Of a DNA stretch of 35,343 nt, positions 25,703 to 32,892 are shown piece after piece. The position numbers were made by a program, and so were the translations under genes. Under the pieces are notes generated by a model. It worked only from the letters and a program-made list of their open reading frames with translations, did no database searches and was not told the DNA's origin. The stretch is from Gemmatimonadota bacterium (GTDB lineage Bacteria > Latescibacterota > UBA2968 > UBA8231), in the NCBI GenBank assembly GCA_002724215.1, contig PBOD01000050.1, positions 29,114-64,456 of the forward strand, given 5' to 3'. Numbering within the stretch: position 1 is the first letter of the stretch; each line of letters starts with the position of its first letter.

Positions 25703-26860
25703 TCAGCCCCCGGCGGCGCCGTCGAGCCCGGCGCTGGTTTCGGGCACTGGCTCCATGTTGACGACGCGGACCCGGGCCTTGTCCTTGAGGCCGTTCTGGC
25801 CGACGATGATGATCTGGTCGCCGGGCTCGATCTCGGTCAGCGACTCGATGTGGTCGGCGTCCTCGAAACCGGCTTGCAGCTCGATGCGCACCGCGGCGGT
25901 GTCGTCGACGGCAAATACGAACTTATCGCCGCCGTCGTAGACCACCGCCTGCTTGGGGATCAGTACCGCCTGCTCGTGGGTATCGGTGATGATCTGCACG
26001 TTGACAAAGAGCCCGGGCCGCAAAAACTCGAAGCGGTCGCGCAATCCCACCGTGACCTTGAAGGTGCCGCTGCGGGGATCGACCACCGGGCTGATCCGCT
26101 TGACCCAGCCGCTGAAGCGCTTGTCGGGCAAAAACTCCGAGGTAATCATCGCCCGCTGGTCGCCGACAATATTGACCAGGTACTGGCCGGGCACGTAGAC
26201 GCGGGCGATCATATCGTCGAGCTTGATCAGGTCGTAGAGCTTGCTGCTGGGGCCGACCCGGGCGCCGGCCTGCACGCTGCGCTCGGTAATCACCCCGGAA
26301 AAGGGCGCCAATACCGCCGCGTGCTCCAATTCCAGTTGCGCCCGCGCGAGGCGCAGTTTGGATTGTTCAAGCTCGAATTTGCGAGTCTCATACTCCTGGT
26401 CGCTGATGAGCTTGCGCTTAAACATCTCTTCGGTGCGCTCGTAGCCGGTCTGCTGATAATCGTGGTTGACCTGGGCCTCCCGCGCGGCGATGCGCAACTG
26501 CTCATCCTCTATGTAGAGCAACGTATCTCCCGCCCCGACCCGGTCGCCCTCCTCGACCGCCACTCGCTCGACCAAGCCGCTGATCTGGGGGTAGATCTCG
26601 ACGGCAGCCTCGGTTTCGATCGTCGAGTTGAAGAGCAAATAGGAGGAAATCGAGCCCGTGTAGGCCAGCGCCACCTCGACCGGCACGGCTTCGATTTTTT
26701 TGGCCGCCGTATCGGCCGCGGCGCTATCGACTGCCGTGCTACCTGTCGCCGTGCTGTCGGTTTGGGCCGCCTCTGCGCCGTTTTCTTGCCCCCCGCCGTC
26801 TCCGCCCTCACCACACGACCACACCAGCGCCGCCGCCAGGACCCAGACCCACCCTTTCAT
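25703..26860 (-). CDS. RND membrane-fusion (periplasmic adaptor) lipoprotein
   Basis: A 385-residue adaptor. A signal peptide ends in a lipobox (ALVWS-C, Cys16), followed by a low-complexity Gly/Ala/Thr linker to about residue 55. The barrel-sandwich half (IYPQISGLVERVAVEEGD), a coiled-coil hairpin around 120-175, the returning lipoyl half (LAPFSGVITERSVQAGARV), a beta-barrel and a membrane-proximal domain then follow in normal order. It bridges the RND pumps to an outer-membrane channel. The ATG at 26860 is preceded by a good GGAGG. It is the first gene of a three-gene operon with two RND subunits, recalling the MdtABC arrangement. Confidence 0.94.
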   Translation of the reverse strand: MKGWVWVLAAALVWSCGEGGDGGGQENGAEAAQTDSTATGSTAVDSAAADTAAKKIEAVPVEVALAYTGSISSYLLFNSTIETEAAVEIYPQISGLVERVAVEEGDRVGAGDTLLYIEDEQLRIAAREAQVNHDYQQTGYERTEEMFKRKLISDQEYETRKFELEQSKLRLARAQLELEHAAVLAPFSGVITERSVQAGARVGPSSKLYDLIKLDDMIARVYVPGQYLVNIVGDQRAMITSEFLPDKRFSGWVKRISPVVDPRSGTFKVTVGLRDRFEFLRPGLFVNVQIITDTHEQAVLIPKQAVVYDGGDKFVFAVDDTAAVRIELQAGFEDADHIESLTEIEPGDQIIIVGQNGLKDKARVRVVNMEPVPETSAGLDGAAGG

Positions 26861-26908
26861 GCGGTTCTCCCTCCAGATTTCCAGACTTGTCTATCTACCT
26901 GGAAATAA

Positions 26909-26922
26909 TACATTAGTATGTA
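26909..26922. promoter_or_regulatory. Palindrome in the divergent control region of the efflux and rhodanese operons
   Basis: TACAT (26909-26913) and ATGTA (26918-26922) are inverted arms around 4 nt in the only AT-rich stretch of this 128-nt gap. A TATTAT (minus strand, 26909-26904) overlaps it. The form resembles operators of TetR-type regulators that control RND pumps, but no regulator gene is in the window, so this is a suggestion only. Confidence 0.3.
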
Positions 26923-26988
26923 ATTATCAGTACGAAACAATGCCCCCAGGTGATCACTGTCAAGTTAAACACCTGAGAAAGTGCTTTT

Positions 26989-27903
26989 GTGCACGTCCAG
27001 CTCAACGCGATCTTAGCCACCGTCGCCTTTGTCGCTTTCGCCACCCGCTTTCTGCGGCGTGCGACCCTGACGGCTGGACTGCGCGCCTGGGCCGAAAACT
27101 TCTCGCCGCTCACGGCCAAGCTCTTCAGTTGCCCGCATTGCCTGGGCCTGTGGCTGTCGCTGCCCTGCGCCTGGCTGCTCCATGCCGACGCGCTCAATCT
27201 GGCGATTATGGTGCTCCTGGGTTGGCGCGGCAGCTACTTTCTCAACCGCCTGATCGACAATCTCATCGTGCGCCAGCACGCGGACGGGGATACGCGCCAG
27301 TGCCACATCTGCCAGCAGCCCTACCAGAAGGACTTTATGCAGCGGCTCAACCGCGATTTCTGTTCGTATCGCTGCTGGTTCCACTATCTGCGAGATCAGC
27401 GCCGCGCCGAGCGCCCCTTCATCAACCCGAACGGAGAATTTATCCGCCAGGAGGTCTACCCCATGAGTTACCATAATCTCAACCCCAGCGAAGCCAGCGC
27501 ATTGCTGGCGGGCGAGTCGGGCGCCGTCTACATCGACGTCCGCTCGGTGCCAGAATACGAAAACGGCCACCCCGCCGGCGCGCTCAATATACCGGTCATG
27601 CACCGCGAGGCCATGGGCATGGTACCCAACCCCGACTTCGTCCGCGTCGTCCAGTCGCATTTCACTCCCGATGCCAAGCTGCTCATCGGCTGTCAGTCGG
27701 GCGCGCGTTCGGTCCGCGCTGCCGAGGCGCTAATCGCCGCCGGCTTCACCGACATCACCAATGTCACCGGCGGCTTCGGCGGCGCCCGCAGCCAGACCGG
27801 CGAGGTCGTCGAACGCGGCTGGCTCGAGCTGGAACTGCCCGTCGAGCACGACGCCGAGGGCGACAACAGCTATCCCGCCCTGGTCGCCGGAGCCAACCTC
27901 TAA
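26989..27903 (+). CDS. Membrane/zinc-finger protein fused to a rhodanese domain
   Basis: A 304-residue frame opening with GTG. Residues 1-100 have hydrophobic segments and FSCPHCLGLWLS, resembling DUF1360-type membrane proteins. Residues 104-128 form a zinc-finger-like CX2C-X16-CX3C. Residues about 165-285 are a rhodanese domain (VYIDVRSVPEYENGHPAGA, catalytic Cys in LLIGCQSGARS, then NVTGGFGGA). Rhodaneses carry sulfane sulfur on the active-site Cys. Between the zinc finger and the rhodanese lies an ATG (27463) with a consensus ribosome-binding site, so a separate 146-residue rhodanese is likely made instead of, or besides, the fusion. The MoaB-like gene follows after 2 nt. Confidence 0.75.
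   Translation: MHVQLNAILATVAFVAFATRFLRRATLTAGLRAWAENFSPLTAKLFSCPHCLGLWLSLPCAWLLHADALNLAIMVLLGWRGSYFLNRLIDNLIVRQHADGDTRQCHICQQPYQKDFMQRLNRDFCSYRCWFHYLRDQRRAERPFINPNGEFIRQEVYPMSYHNLNPSEASALLAGESGAVYIDVRSVPEYENGHPAGALNIPVMHREAMGMVPNPDFVRVVQSHFTPDAKLLIGCQSGARSVRAAEALIAAGFTDITNVTGGFGGARSQTGEVVERGWLELELPVEHDAEGDNSYPALVAGANL
27449..27455 (+). promoter_or_regulatory. Consensus internal ribosome-binding site for the rhodanese domain
   Basis: AGGAGGT (27449-27455), a full match to the anti-Shine-Dalgarno consensus, ends 7 nt before an in-frame ATG at 27463 (MSYHNLNPSEAS). That ATG begins exactly at the domain boundary, so translation of a stand-alone rhodanese is well supported. Confidence 0.65.
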
Positions 27904-27905
27904 CC

Positions 27906-28379
27906 ATGGCGCGATCAATCGGCTGCGCCGTCATGGTCGTCGGCGACGAGCGCCAGGCGCAGAGTGGACAACTGCTCGTCAGATTGCTCGAGGAAGCCGG
28001 GCACAATATCACCCAGGACCGCACCATCAAACCCGACGGTCTACAGATCAAGGGCGAGTTGGCGATGCTGACCCAAAGCCAGTCGAGCCAGGCGATCTTC
28101 TTCACCGGTCGCACCGGCAACGCCCTGCGCGACCCGATCGGCGACGCGGTGCGCCAGCAGCTCGACCGGCGTCTCGACGGTTTCGGCGATTTGCTGCGCT
28201 CGCTGCTCTATCAGGAGCAGGGATCGCGCGCGATGCTGGCCCAGGGCGTGGCCGGCTCGATTAAGCGCAAGCTGGTGTTCTGCCTGCCCGGCGACCTCAA
28301 CACCATCGAGATCGCCATGGGCAAGCTGGTGCTGCCCGAGCTCGAATACCTACTCAACCAGCTCACCCCGCGCGCATGA
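27906..28379 (+). CDS. MoaB/MogA-like molybdopterin-binding protein
   Basis: A 157-residue single-domain protein of the MoCF/MPT-binding fold. The C-terminal half is recognisable: LDGFGDLLRSLLYQEQGSRA, MLAQGVAGS, and LVFCLPGDLN, matching the GFGELFR, AMLSRAxAG and LPG blocks of MoaB/MogA. The usual TGGTG is TGRTG, followed by LRDPIG with the conserved Asp, and the N-terminal DxSG region is weak. Family members adenylylate molybdopterin before metal insertion. The altered motif leaves open whether it is active on molybdopterin. It starts 2 nt after the rhodanese gene and overlaps the next gene in ATGA. Confidence 0.75.
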   Translation: MARSIGCAVMVVGDERQAQSGQLLVRLLEEAGHNITQDRTIKPDGLQIKGELAMLTQSQSSQAIFFTGRTGNALRDPIGDAVRQQLDRRLDGFGDLLRSLLYQEQGSRAMLAQGVAGSIKRKLVFCLPGDLNTIEIAMGKLVLPELEYLLNQLTPRA

Positions 28380-29083
28380 GCCACAAGCTCAACCCCTATT
28401 TCCAGGCCGGGCTCGATGTCATGGGCCAGCCCTGCCTGATCATCGGCGGCGGGCGCGAGGCGGAGGAAAAGTCGGGGCGACTGCTGGAAGCCGGAGCTAA
28501 CCTCACCATAGTCAGTACGACAGTGACGCCCCAGCTCGCTGCCTGGGCAGCGAAAAAACGCCTGACCCACCACCCACGCGACTTTGCCAACTCCGACCTC
28601 GACGGCATCTTCCTGGTGCTCAATACCGTTGACGACGACCCGGCACTGACCACTCGCGTCTACGATCTGGCGCGGGCGCAAAAACTCCTCATCAACTCCT
28701 ACGACAATCCCGCCTGCTCCAACTTCGGCATGGTCGCGCTGGTCCATCCGGGCCATTTGCGCCTGAGCATTTCCACGTCCAACGCCAGCCCGGCGCTGGC
28801 GAGCCGCTTGCGCAAAGATTTAGAGGGCCTGTTCGACGAGCAGTTCGTGGACTATCTGGATTTGCTAGCGCAGGCCCGGCAGCGGGTGCGCGAACGGGTC
28901 GAGGATCGCGAAACGCGCTTTGAATTATTGCGGGCGCTGGTGCGGGAGTTTCGGCTGGAGGGGCAGTTGTGCTATCCGGCGGAGTGGCGGCGACACGCGG
29001 AGGCGCTGCTCCGCTGTGAATTAGAGGCGTGCGGGACACAAGGGCGTTGTGCGGATTGTCCCTTATTCACATCCCTGCCATAA
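28376..29083 (+). CDS. Precorrin-2 dehydrogenase / sirohydrochlorin ferrochelatase-like protein with cysteine tail
   Basis: A 235-residue homologue of the CysG N-terminal part, SirC and Met8p, which oxidise precorrin-2 with NAD and can insert iron to make siroheme. The NAD-binding segment is CLIIGGGREAEEKSGRLL near residues 20-37; NSYDNPACSNFGMVALV and ISTSNASPALASRLRKDLE are the family's central motifs. The C-terminus adds CX4CX5CX2C (CELEACGTQGRCADC), not part of the standard enzyme and suited to bind a metal. The ATG overlaps the stop of the MoaB-like gene (ATGA), so the two are coupled. No methyltransferase or later haem gene is adjacent. Confidence 0.85.
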   Translation: MSHKLNPYFQAGLDVMGQPCLIIGGGREAEEKSGRLLEAGANLTIVSTTVTPQLAAWAAKKRLTHHPRDFANSDLDGIFLVLNTVDDDPALTTRVYDLARAQKLLINSYDNPACSNFGMVALVHPGHLRLSISTSNASPALASRLRKDLEGLFDEQFVDYLDLLAQARQRVRERVEDRETRFELLRALVREFRLEGQLCYPAEWRRHAEALLRCELEACGTQGRCADCPLFTSLP

Positions 29084-29252
29084 AATTGACAGACGGCGTA
29101 AACTTGGGGCTCCCGAGTGACGACGGCCTCGACGTGTGGTCACTGCAGGCATTTTTGTGCAAGCTCTGTGAAGATGAATTTTTTTGAGCTGGATGGGACG
29201 CATCGACCAACGCCCCTACTTCACATTTAAAACCTTCCACAACACCCGCTCT

Positions 29253-31325
29253 TCACCGCACCACCGCCACCTTGTCCTTGGCCAGCAATTCCCCGTCGCG
29301 CGAATGGATCGTGTAAACGTACACTCCGCTCCCTACCAGCGGCGCGCTCAAATCACTGGCCCCCGTCCGATTCACTCCGCGCCACAACACTTCATTGGCC
29401 CGCGCGTTCAAACGCCGCTGTAGCGAATTGTCCTCAGTAGCTTCCCAGACCAACTCGCCCGACGGCGAAAAGATCCGCACCTGCGCCTTGAGCGGCACGC
29501 CGCTAAAGCGCAAGAAGTCGTCAGCGCCCGGCCGAAAGGGATTGGGGAAAATCGCGATCTGCGACTGCGGCGCCAGCCACACCCGCTGAAAGGCGCTGTT
29601 GTCCGCCTCGCTGGCCTCGCCGACCGCACCATCTGGATCGACCTCAACCCAAAAGACCATCTCGCCATAGCGCTGCCACGGAATATCCAAATCCGCACCC
29701 GACCCCGGCGCCAGGCCCGCGCCCATCTGCGCGTCGTAAACCACCTCGCACCCCGTCGAATCCAGGGCACAATGCGACACCCGCACCCGAAAGTCATCCT
29801 CCACTGCGCCGAGCCCGATATTGCTGACGCGAATCCGCAGATCGTCGTCGCGATTACCGCGCAAATCACCGGTGAACACCGCCAGATTCGGCAGGCCCGC
29901 GCCCAGGCCGTACTGCGCCAGCGTCGCCACCGCCACCTGGGTCGTCTGGCGCACCAACTCCCAGTTGAGACTGTCGGGCACGTCGATCGTCGAATGATAT
30001 TGCGAGTTGACCCGGTAGATGCCCTCCTGCACGCCGAAGGTGCGCGGATCGGTCGGCAGGTAATTCTCGATGCCCAGTATCGCGTCGTAGCCGCGTGCCC
30101 AAAACGGCGCGTGATCGCTCAGCCGTGCGCCGCCGTCCTCTAGGATGTCGATGCTCAGGCCGATCTCGTAGCGCTCGGCCACCGCGCCCATTTCCTCGAC
30201 CATCCAGCGCGAGCCGGGGTTGGTCACCAATTCCAGGCGCTGTTTGAGATCGTTGAAACCGATCATGTCGAAGTTGAACACGCCTAAAATCTTGTCGTCG
30301 CGCGCCCCCGCTAGATCGGCATACGCCTGGCTGCCGAGCAGCCCCAATTCCTCGCCCGACCAGGCGATAAAGCGAATCGACCACGGGAAGCGCTGCCCGG
30401 CCAATAGCCGCGCGCTCTCCAGCACCAGCGCCACGCCGCTGGCGTTGTCATCGGCCCCCGGTGCCGGGTCGTGCACCCAATCCCACCCACCCGACGTGCG
30501 CACGCCGGTGGCATCGTAGTGAGCGCAGATGATATAGTAGCCGGCATCGGGATCAGTGCCTTGCAAGGTGCCTATTACATTGTAAGCCAGCGTATCCGCT
30601 GGCGCCTGGCCGACGCGACCGCCACGCGAAGTATAGGACACCACCCGCTGCGCGCCGATCGCGAAGGAGTGCAAAGCGACGGCCGGCTCGCCCAGCGCCG
30701 CTGCCAACTGCCCACGGATATATTCAGTGGACTCCAGCAGTTCGGGATTGACCGCAAAGCGGCTGCGCACATTGCCCGCAACGCTGCCCAGAGCCGGATC
30801 CTTCAGCGCCAGCGCCTCGACATCGGCCTGCAGCCGGGCCGCGTCGGCCTCGGCAATCAATGCAGCGACGGCTGGCGAGGCTACCTGGGCGGCTTTTGGC
30901 GCGCGCATGGACTTTCTTAACCATCCGTTTATACTATACTTATCGGGAAGAGGCCAGAAGAAATGGGTGATGTCATATAGCGCGCCGATCTCGCCCTCCG
31001 GCACCCGTAATAAAGCCCACTCTCCGCCGCCATCATAGACCAGTTCCGCCTCTTCGGGCACAGGCCAATGGATGTGGTCGGCGATGTAGTAACGATCCCC
31101 GGCCTCGGGGTCATCGACGCACAGCACCCGGAAGTTGCCCAGGGCTCGCAGGTCCCCCTCGACAAAGGCGATACCCCGCGCCACATAGCGCACCGACCCG
31201 ACCTGCGCCTCAATCGCCTGCAGCTCCTGTGGCGTGGTCCAGGCCAATCCGACCAGGGCCTGATTGGCAAAGGCGCTACCGATGAAAAAAAGAGAGGCGA
31301 TAAACGCCCCTCTGCCTATTCGCAT
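29253..31325 (-). CDS. Secreted M28-family metallopeptidase with C-terminal FlgD/type-IX-like module
   Basis: A 690-residue exported zinc peptidase. A signal peptide covers about 1-21. The M28 catalytic domain (about 180-475) has its metal and catalytic residues in order: His in CAHYDATG (about 269), Asp in GADDNASG (about 292), the Glu pair in SGEELGLLG (about 325), Asp in FNFDMIG (about 353), and the last His in QYHSTIDV (about 444). A CARDB-like beta domain follows (about 480-585). The final 90 residues (IFPNPFRPG, then VRIFSPSGELVWEA, ending SGVYVYTIHSRDGE) match FlgD-like or type IX sorting modules common in the FCB group. The ATG at 31325 is preferred to a GTG one codon earlier; no good ribosome-binding site is seen. 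Confidence 0.9.
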   Translation of the reverse strand: MRIGRGAFIASLFFIGSAFANQALVGLAWTTPQELQAIEAQVGSVRYVARGIAFVEGDLRALGNFRVLCVDDPEAGDRYYIADHIHWPVPEEAELVYDGGGEWALLRVPEGEIGALYDITHFFWPLPDKYSINGWLRKSMRAPKAAQVASPAVAALIAEADAARLQADVEALALKDPALGSVAGNVRSRFAVNPELLESTEYIRGQLAAALGEPAVALHSFAIGAQRVVSYTSRGGRVGQAPADTLAYNVIGTLQGTDPDAGYYIICAHYDATGVRTSGGWDWVHDPAPGADDNASGVALVLESARLLAGQRFPWSIRFIAWSGEELGLLGSQAYADLAGARDDKILGVFNFDMIGFNDLKQRLELVTNPGSRWMVEEMGAVAERYEIGLSIDILEDGGARLSDHAPFWARGYDAILGIENYLPTDPRTFGVQEGIYRVNSQYHSTIDVPDSLNWELVRQTTQVAVATLAQYGLGAGLPNLAVFTGDLRGNRDDDLRIRVSNIGLGAVEDDFRVRVSHCALDSTGCEVVYDAQMGAGLAPGSGADLDIPWQRYGEMVFWVEVDPDGAVGEASEADNSAFQRVWLAPQSQIAIFPNPFRPGADDFLRFSGVPLKAQVRIFSPSGELVWEATEDNSLQRRLNARANEVLWRGVNRTGASDLSAPLVGSGVYVYTIHSRDGELLAKDKVAVVR

Positions 31326-31357
31326 CACTTGTCTTAACTATCCGTGTGTATAAGAAG

Positions 31358-31741
31358 CTATACTGCGTTGGACTCTTCGCTGGGCGGGGACACCTGCGGC
31401 ATCGCGGCACCGGTCGCCGCAGCGCTGTCGCCGCCACCCGCCTCGGGCTCGCGCGCCTGATGCAGAGCTTCTTTGAGCAAGCGACCCGGCTTGAAATGCG
31501 TCTTGCGCCGAGCGGGCACGTAGATGATCTCGCCGGTGCGTGGATTGCGGGCGGCAGGCTTGGGCCGGGTGTCTTTGACTTGAAAAACCCCGAAGCCGCG
31601 GATCTCGATGCGATTGCCTTCGATGAGACTATCGCGCATGGTGGTAAAGAGACTGTCAACCAACTGGGCGGCGAGATTTTTTTTGCAGCCGGCGTGGTCA
31701 CTGACGAGGAGGGCCAGTTCTTTTTTGGTGATCGTAGACAA
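31358..31741 (-). CDS. HU/IHF-family DNA-binding protein
   Basis: A 127-residue histone-like protein. The HU core occupies residues 1-95: helix pair, GFGVFQV, the beta-arm segment ARNPRTGEIIYVPARRK with the intercalating Pro region, then THFKPGRLLKEAL. A Pro/Ala/Ser/Glu-rich tail of about 30 residues is an addition to the usual 90-100. Translation starts at TTG 31741, with GGAGGA ending 7 nt upstream (31749-31754 on the plus strand). A strong promoter lies 90 nt upstream. It bends and packages DNA. The M28 gene follows 32 nt downstream on the same strand and may share the transcript. Confidence 0.93.
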   Translation of the reverse strand: MSTITKKELALLVSDHAGCKKNLAAQLVDSLFTTMRDSLIEGNRIEIRGFGVFQVKDTRPKPAARNPRTGEIIYVPARRKTHFKPGRLLKEALHQAREPEAGGGDSAAATGAAMPQVSPPSEESNAV

Positions 31742-31759
31742 ATGCTGTTCCTCCGTGGG

Positions 31760-31794
31760 CGAGGTGGAACAAAGGAGCTTAGGGAACTACCTCG
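31760..31794 (-). promoter_or_regulatory. Inverted repeat in the HU mRNA leader
   Basis: CGAGGT (31760-31765) and ACCTCG (31789-31794) are 6-bp arms around 23 nt, in the predicted 80-nt leader just upstream of the ribosome-binding site. It could affect translation; the long loop keeps confidence low. Confidence 0.25.
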
Positions 31795-31829
31795 TTTTGC
31801 CTTACTTATTGGGAATTATGATGTTAGGG

Positions 31830-31858
31830 AAAGTACTTCGCGCTTGCGACCCTGTCAA
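31830..31858 (-). promoter_or_regulatory. Promoter of the HU gene
   Basis: On the minus strand a perfect TTGACA (31858-31853), a 17-nt spacer and TACTTT (31835-31830). Predicted start near 31823, giving a leader of about 80 nt before the TTG at 31741. Confidence 0.7.
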
Positions 31859-31974
31859 CAATAATTTGGACAATCCCAATGCCCCCCATATGCGCCAGAA
31901 AATCGCCCCTCGCGCACCTTTATTTCCTTAGTATATAAAGGTCGTTAATCGTCCTTTTATCGCCGAGCAATCCC

Positions 31975-32847
31975 TTGTCACAACTCATCGCCTTTCTGCT
32001 CCTGCCCCGGCCGCTCAACGGCCTGATTACCGCGCTATCAGTCGGCGTCGGTCTGTGGACGGCCAATGCGCCGCCGACCTGGGGACCCGGTTTGATCGCC
32101 GCGCTTTCCGCCGCGCTGATCAACGGAGCCGGAAATGCCTTTAACGACCTGATTGACATAGATATAGATCGAATTAACCGACCTGACCGCCCCCTGCCTT
32201 CGGGCCGCATCAGCCCCTGTGTCGCCGGCGTTCAAACCCTCGCGCTGACCCTCGCCGGTTGCCTGCTCGGCTTCTGGCTCAGCCCCTGGCACGGCTCGAT
32301 TGCGCTGGGGGTCGCGCTATTGCTCGCGCTCTATAGCATCTTCTTAAAAAACAGTCTCCTATGGGGTAATATTCTCGTCGCCTTTGTCGGCGCACTGGCC
32401 TTCCCATACGGCGCACTGGCCGCAGGCGACCTCGGCCGCTCGTGGATTCCGGCACTCTTTGCCCTGCTCTTCCATATCGGCCGCGAAATCGTCAAGGATA
32501 TCGAAGATGTCGCCGGCGATCGCCTGCGCGGCGACCACACCCTGCCGCTGCGCTGGGGGCGCAACCGCGCCGGCTGGATAGCCGCCGCAGTTTACCTGCT
32601 CTTGCTCGCGATTGCGTGGATTCCATTTTTCGCGGGCCTCTACGGCGCGGCTTATGCGCTCGCCCTCGCCCCGGTCAACGGGCTGGTCATCTACGTGCTC
32701 GTCCAGCTCTACAGCCGGCATGCGCACCCGGACAATGCGGCAAAGATTGCGGCGGGGCGCAACGACCACCGCCTTGGCCGCCTGCTCAAAATCGGCATGT
32801 TCTTAGGGCTGCTGGCGGTAGTACTGGGCGAGCTCGGTTTTGATTAG
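31975..32847 (+). CDS. UbiA-family prenyltransferase, resembling (di)geranylgeranylglyceryl phosphate synthase
   Basis: A 290-residue membrane enzyme with about eight hydrophobic segments. The first prenyl-diphosphate motif is NDLIDIDIDRINRPDRP (residues 57-73) with its metal-binding Asps; the second is REIVKDIEDVAGDR (170-183), followed by GDHTLP. This motif pair, with INRPDRPLPSGRIS, is closest to the archaeal-type DGGGP synthase branch rather than to UbiA or MenA. The usual role would be adding a prenyl chain to a glycerol-phosphate lipid, but another acceptor cannot be excluded. The only usable start is TTG 31975, without a clear ribosome-binding site; an AT-rich TATATAAAG lies at 31932-31940. 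Confidence 0.85.
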   Translation: MSQLIAFLLLPRPLNGLITALSVGVGLWTANAPPTWGPGLIAALSAALINGAGNAFNDLIDIDIDRINRPDRPLPSGRISPCVAGVQTLALTLAGCLLGFWLSPWHGSIALGVALLLALYSIFLKNSLLWGNILVAFVGALAFPYGALAAGDLGRSWIPALFALLFHIGREIVKDIEDVAGDRLRGDHTLPLRWGRNRAGWIAAAVYLLLLAIAWIPFFAGLYGAAYALALAPVNGLVIYVLVQLYSRHAHPDNAAKIAAGRNDHRLGRLLKIGMFLGLLAVVLGELGFD

Positions 32848-32892
32848 ATCGAGGCTTATCCTGATATTATATCCTTCGCCAAGGAGCACCAG

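Noticed and set aside
24423-25940. Plus-strand open frame of 505 codons across the RND genes
   Set aside because: Antisense shadow; the minus strand has clear RND and adaptor homology on both sides of the TAG.
26935-26963. Perfect TTGACA on the minus strand (26963-26958) as a -35 box for the efflux operon
   Set aside because: The hexamer at the correct spacing is TTGTTT, a poor -10 box. The CAGGTG/CACCTG repeat around it (26947-26975) is also too loosely spaced to call an operator.
29086-29252. TTGACA at about 29087, the AGTGAC/GTCACT repeat (29116-29144) and T-runs in the 169-nt convergent gap
   Set aside because: No -10 box follows the TTGACA, and the hairpin has a 17-nt loop and only a distant T-run. 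I see no supported gene, promoter or terminator here.
31742-31974. Additional genes in the 233-nt gap upstream of HU and UbiA
   Set aside because: Apart from the HU promoter and leader repeat, no frame with a start, ribosome-binding site and plausible protein was found.
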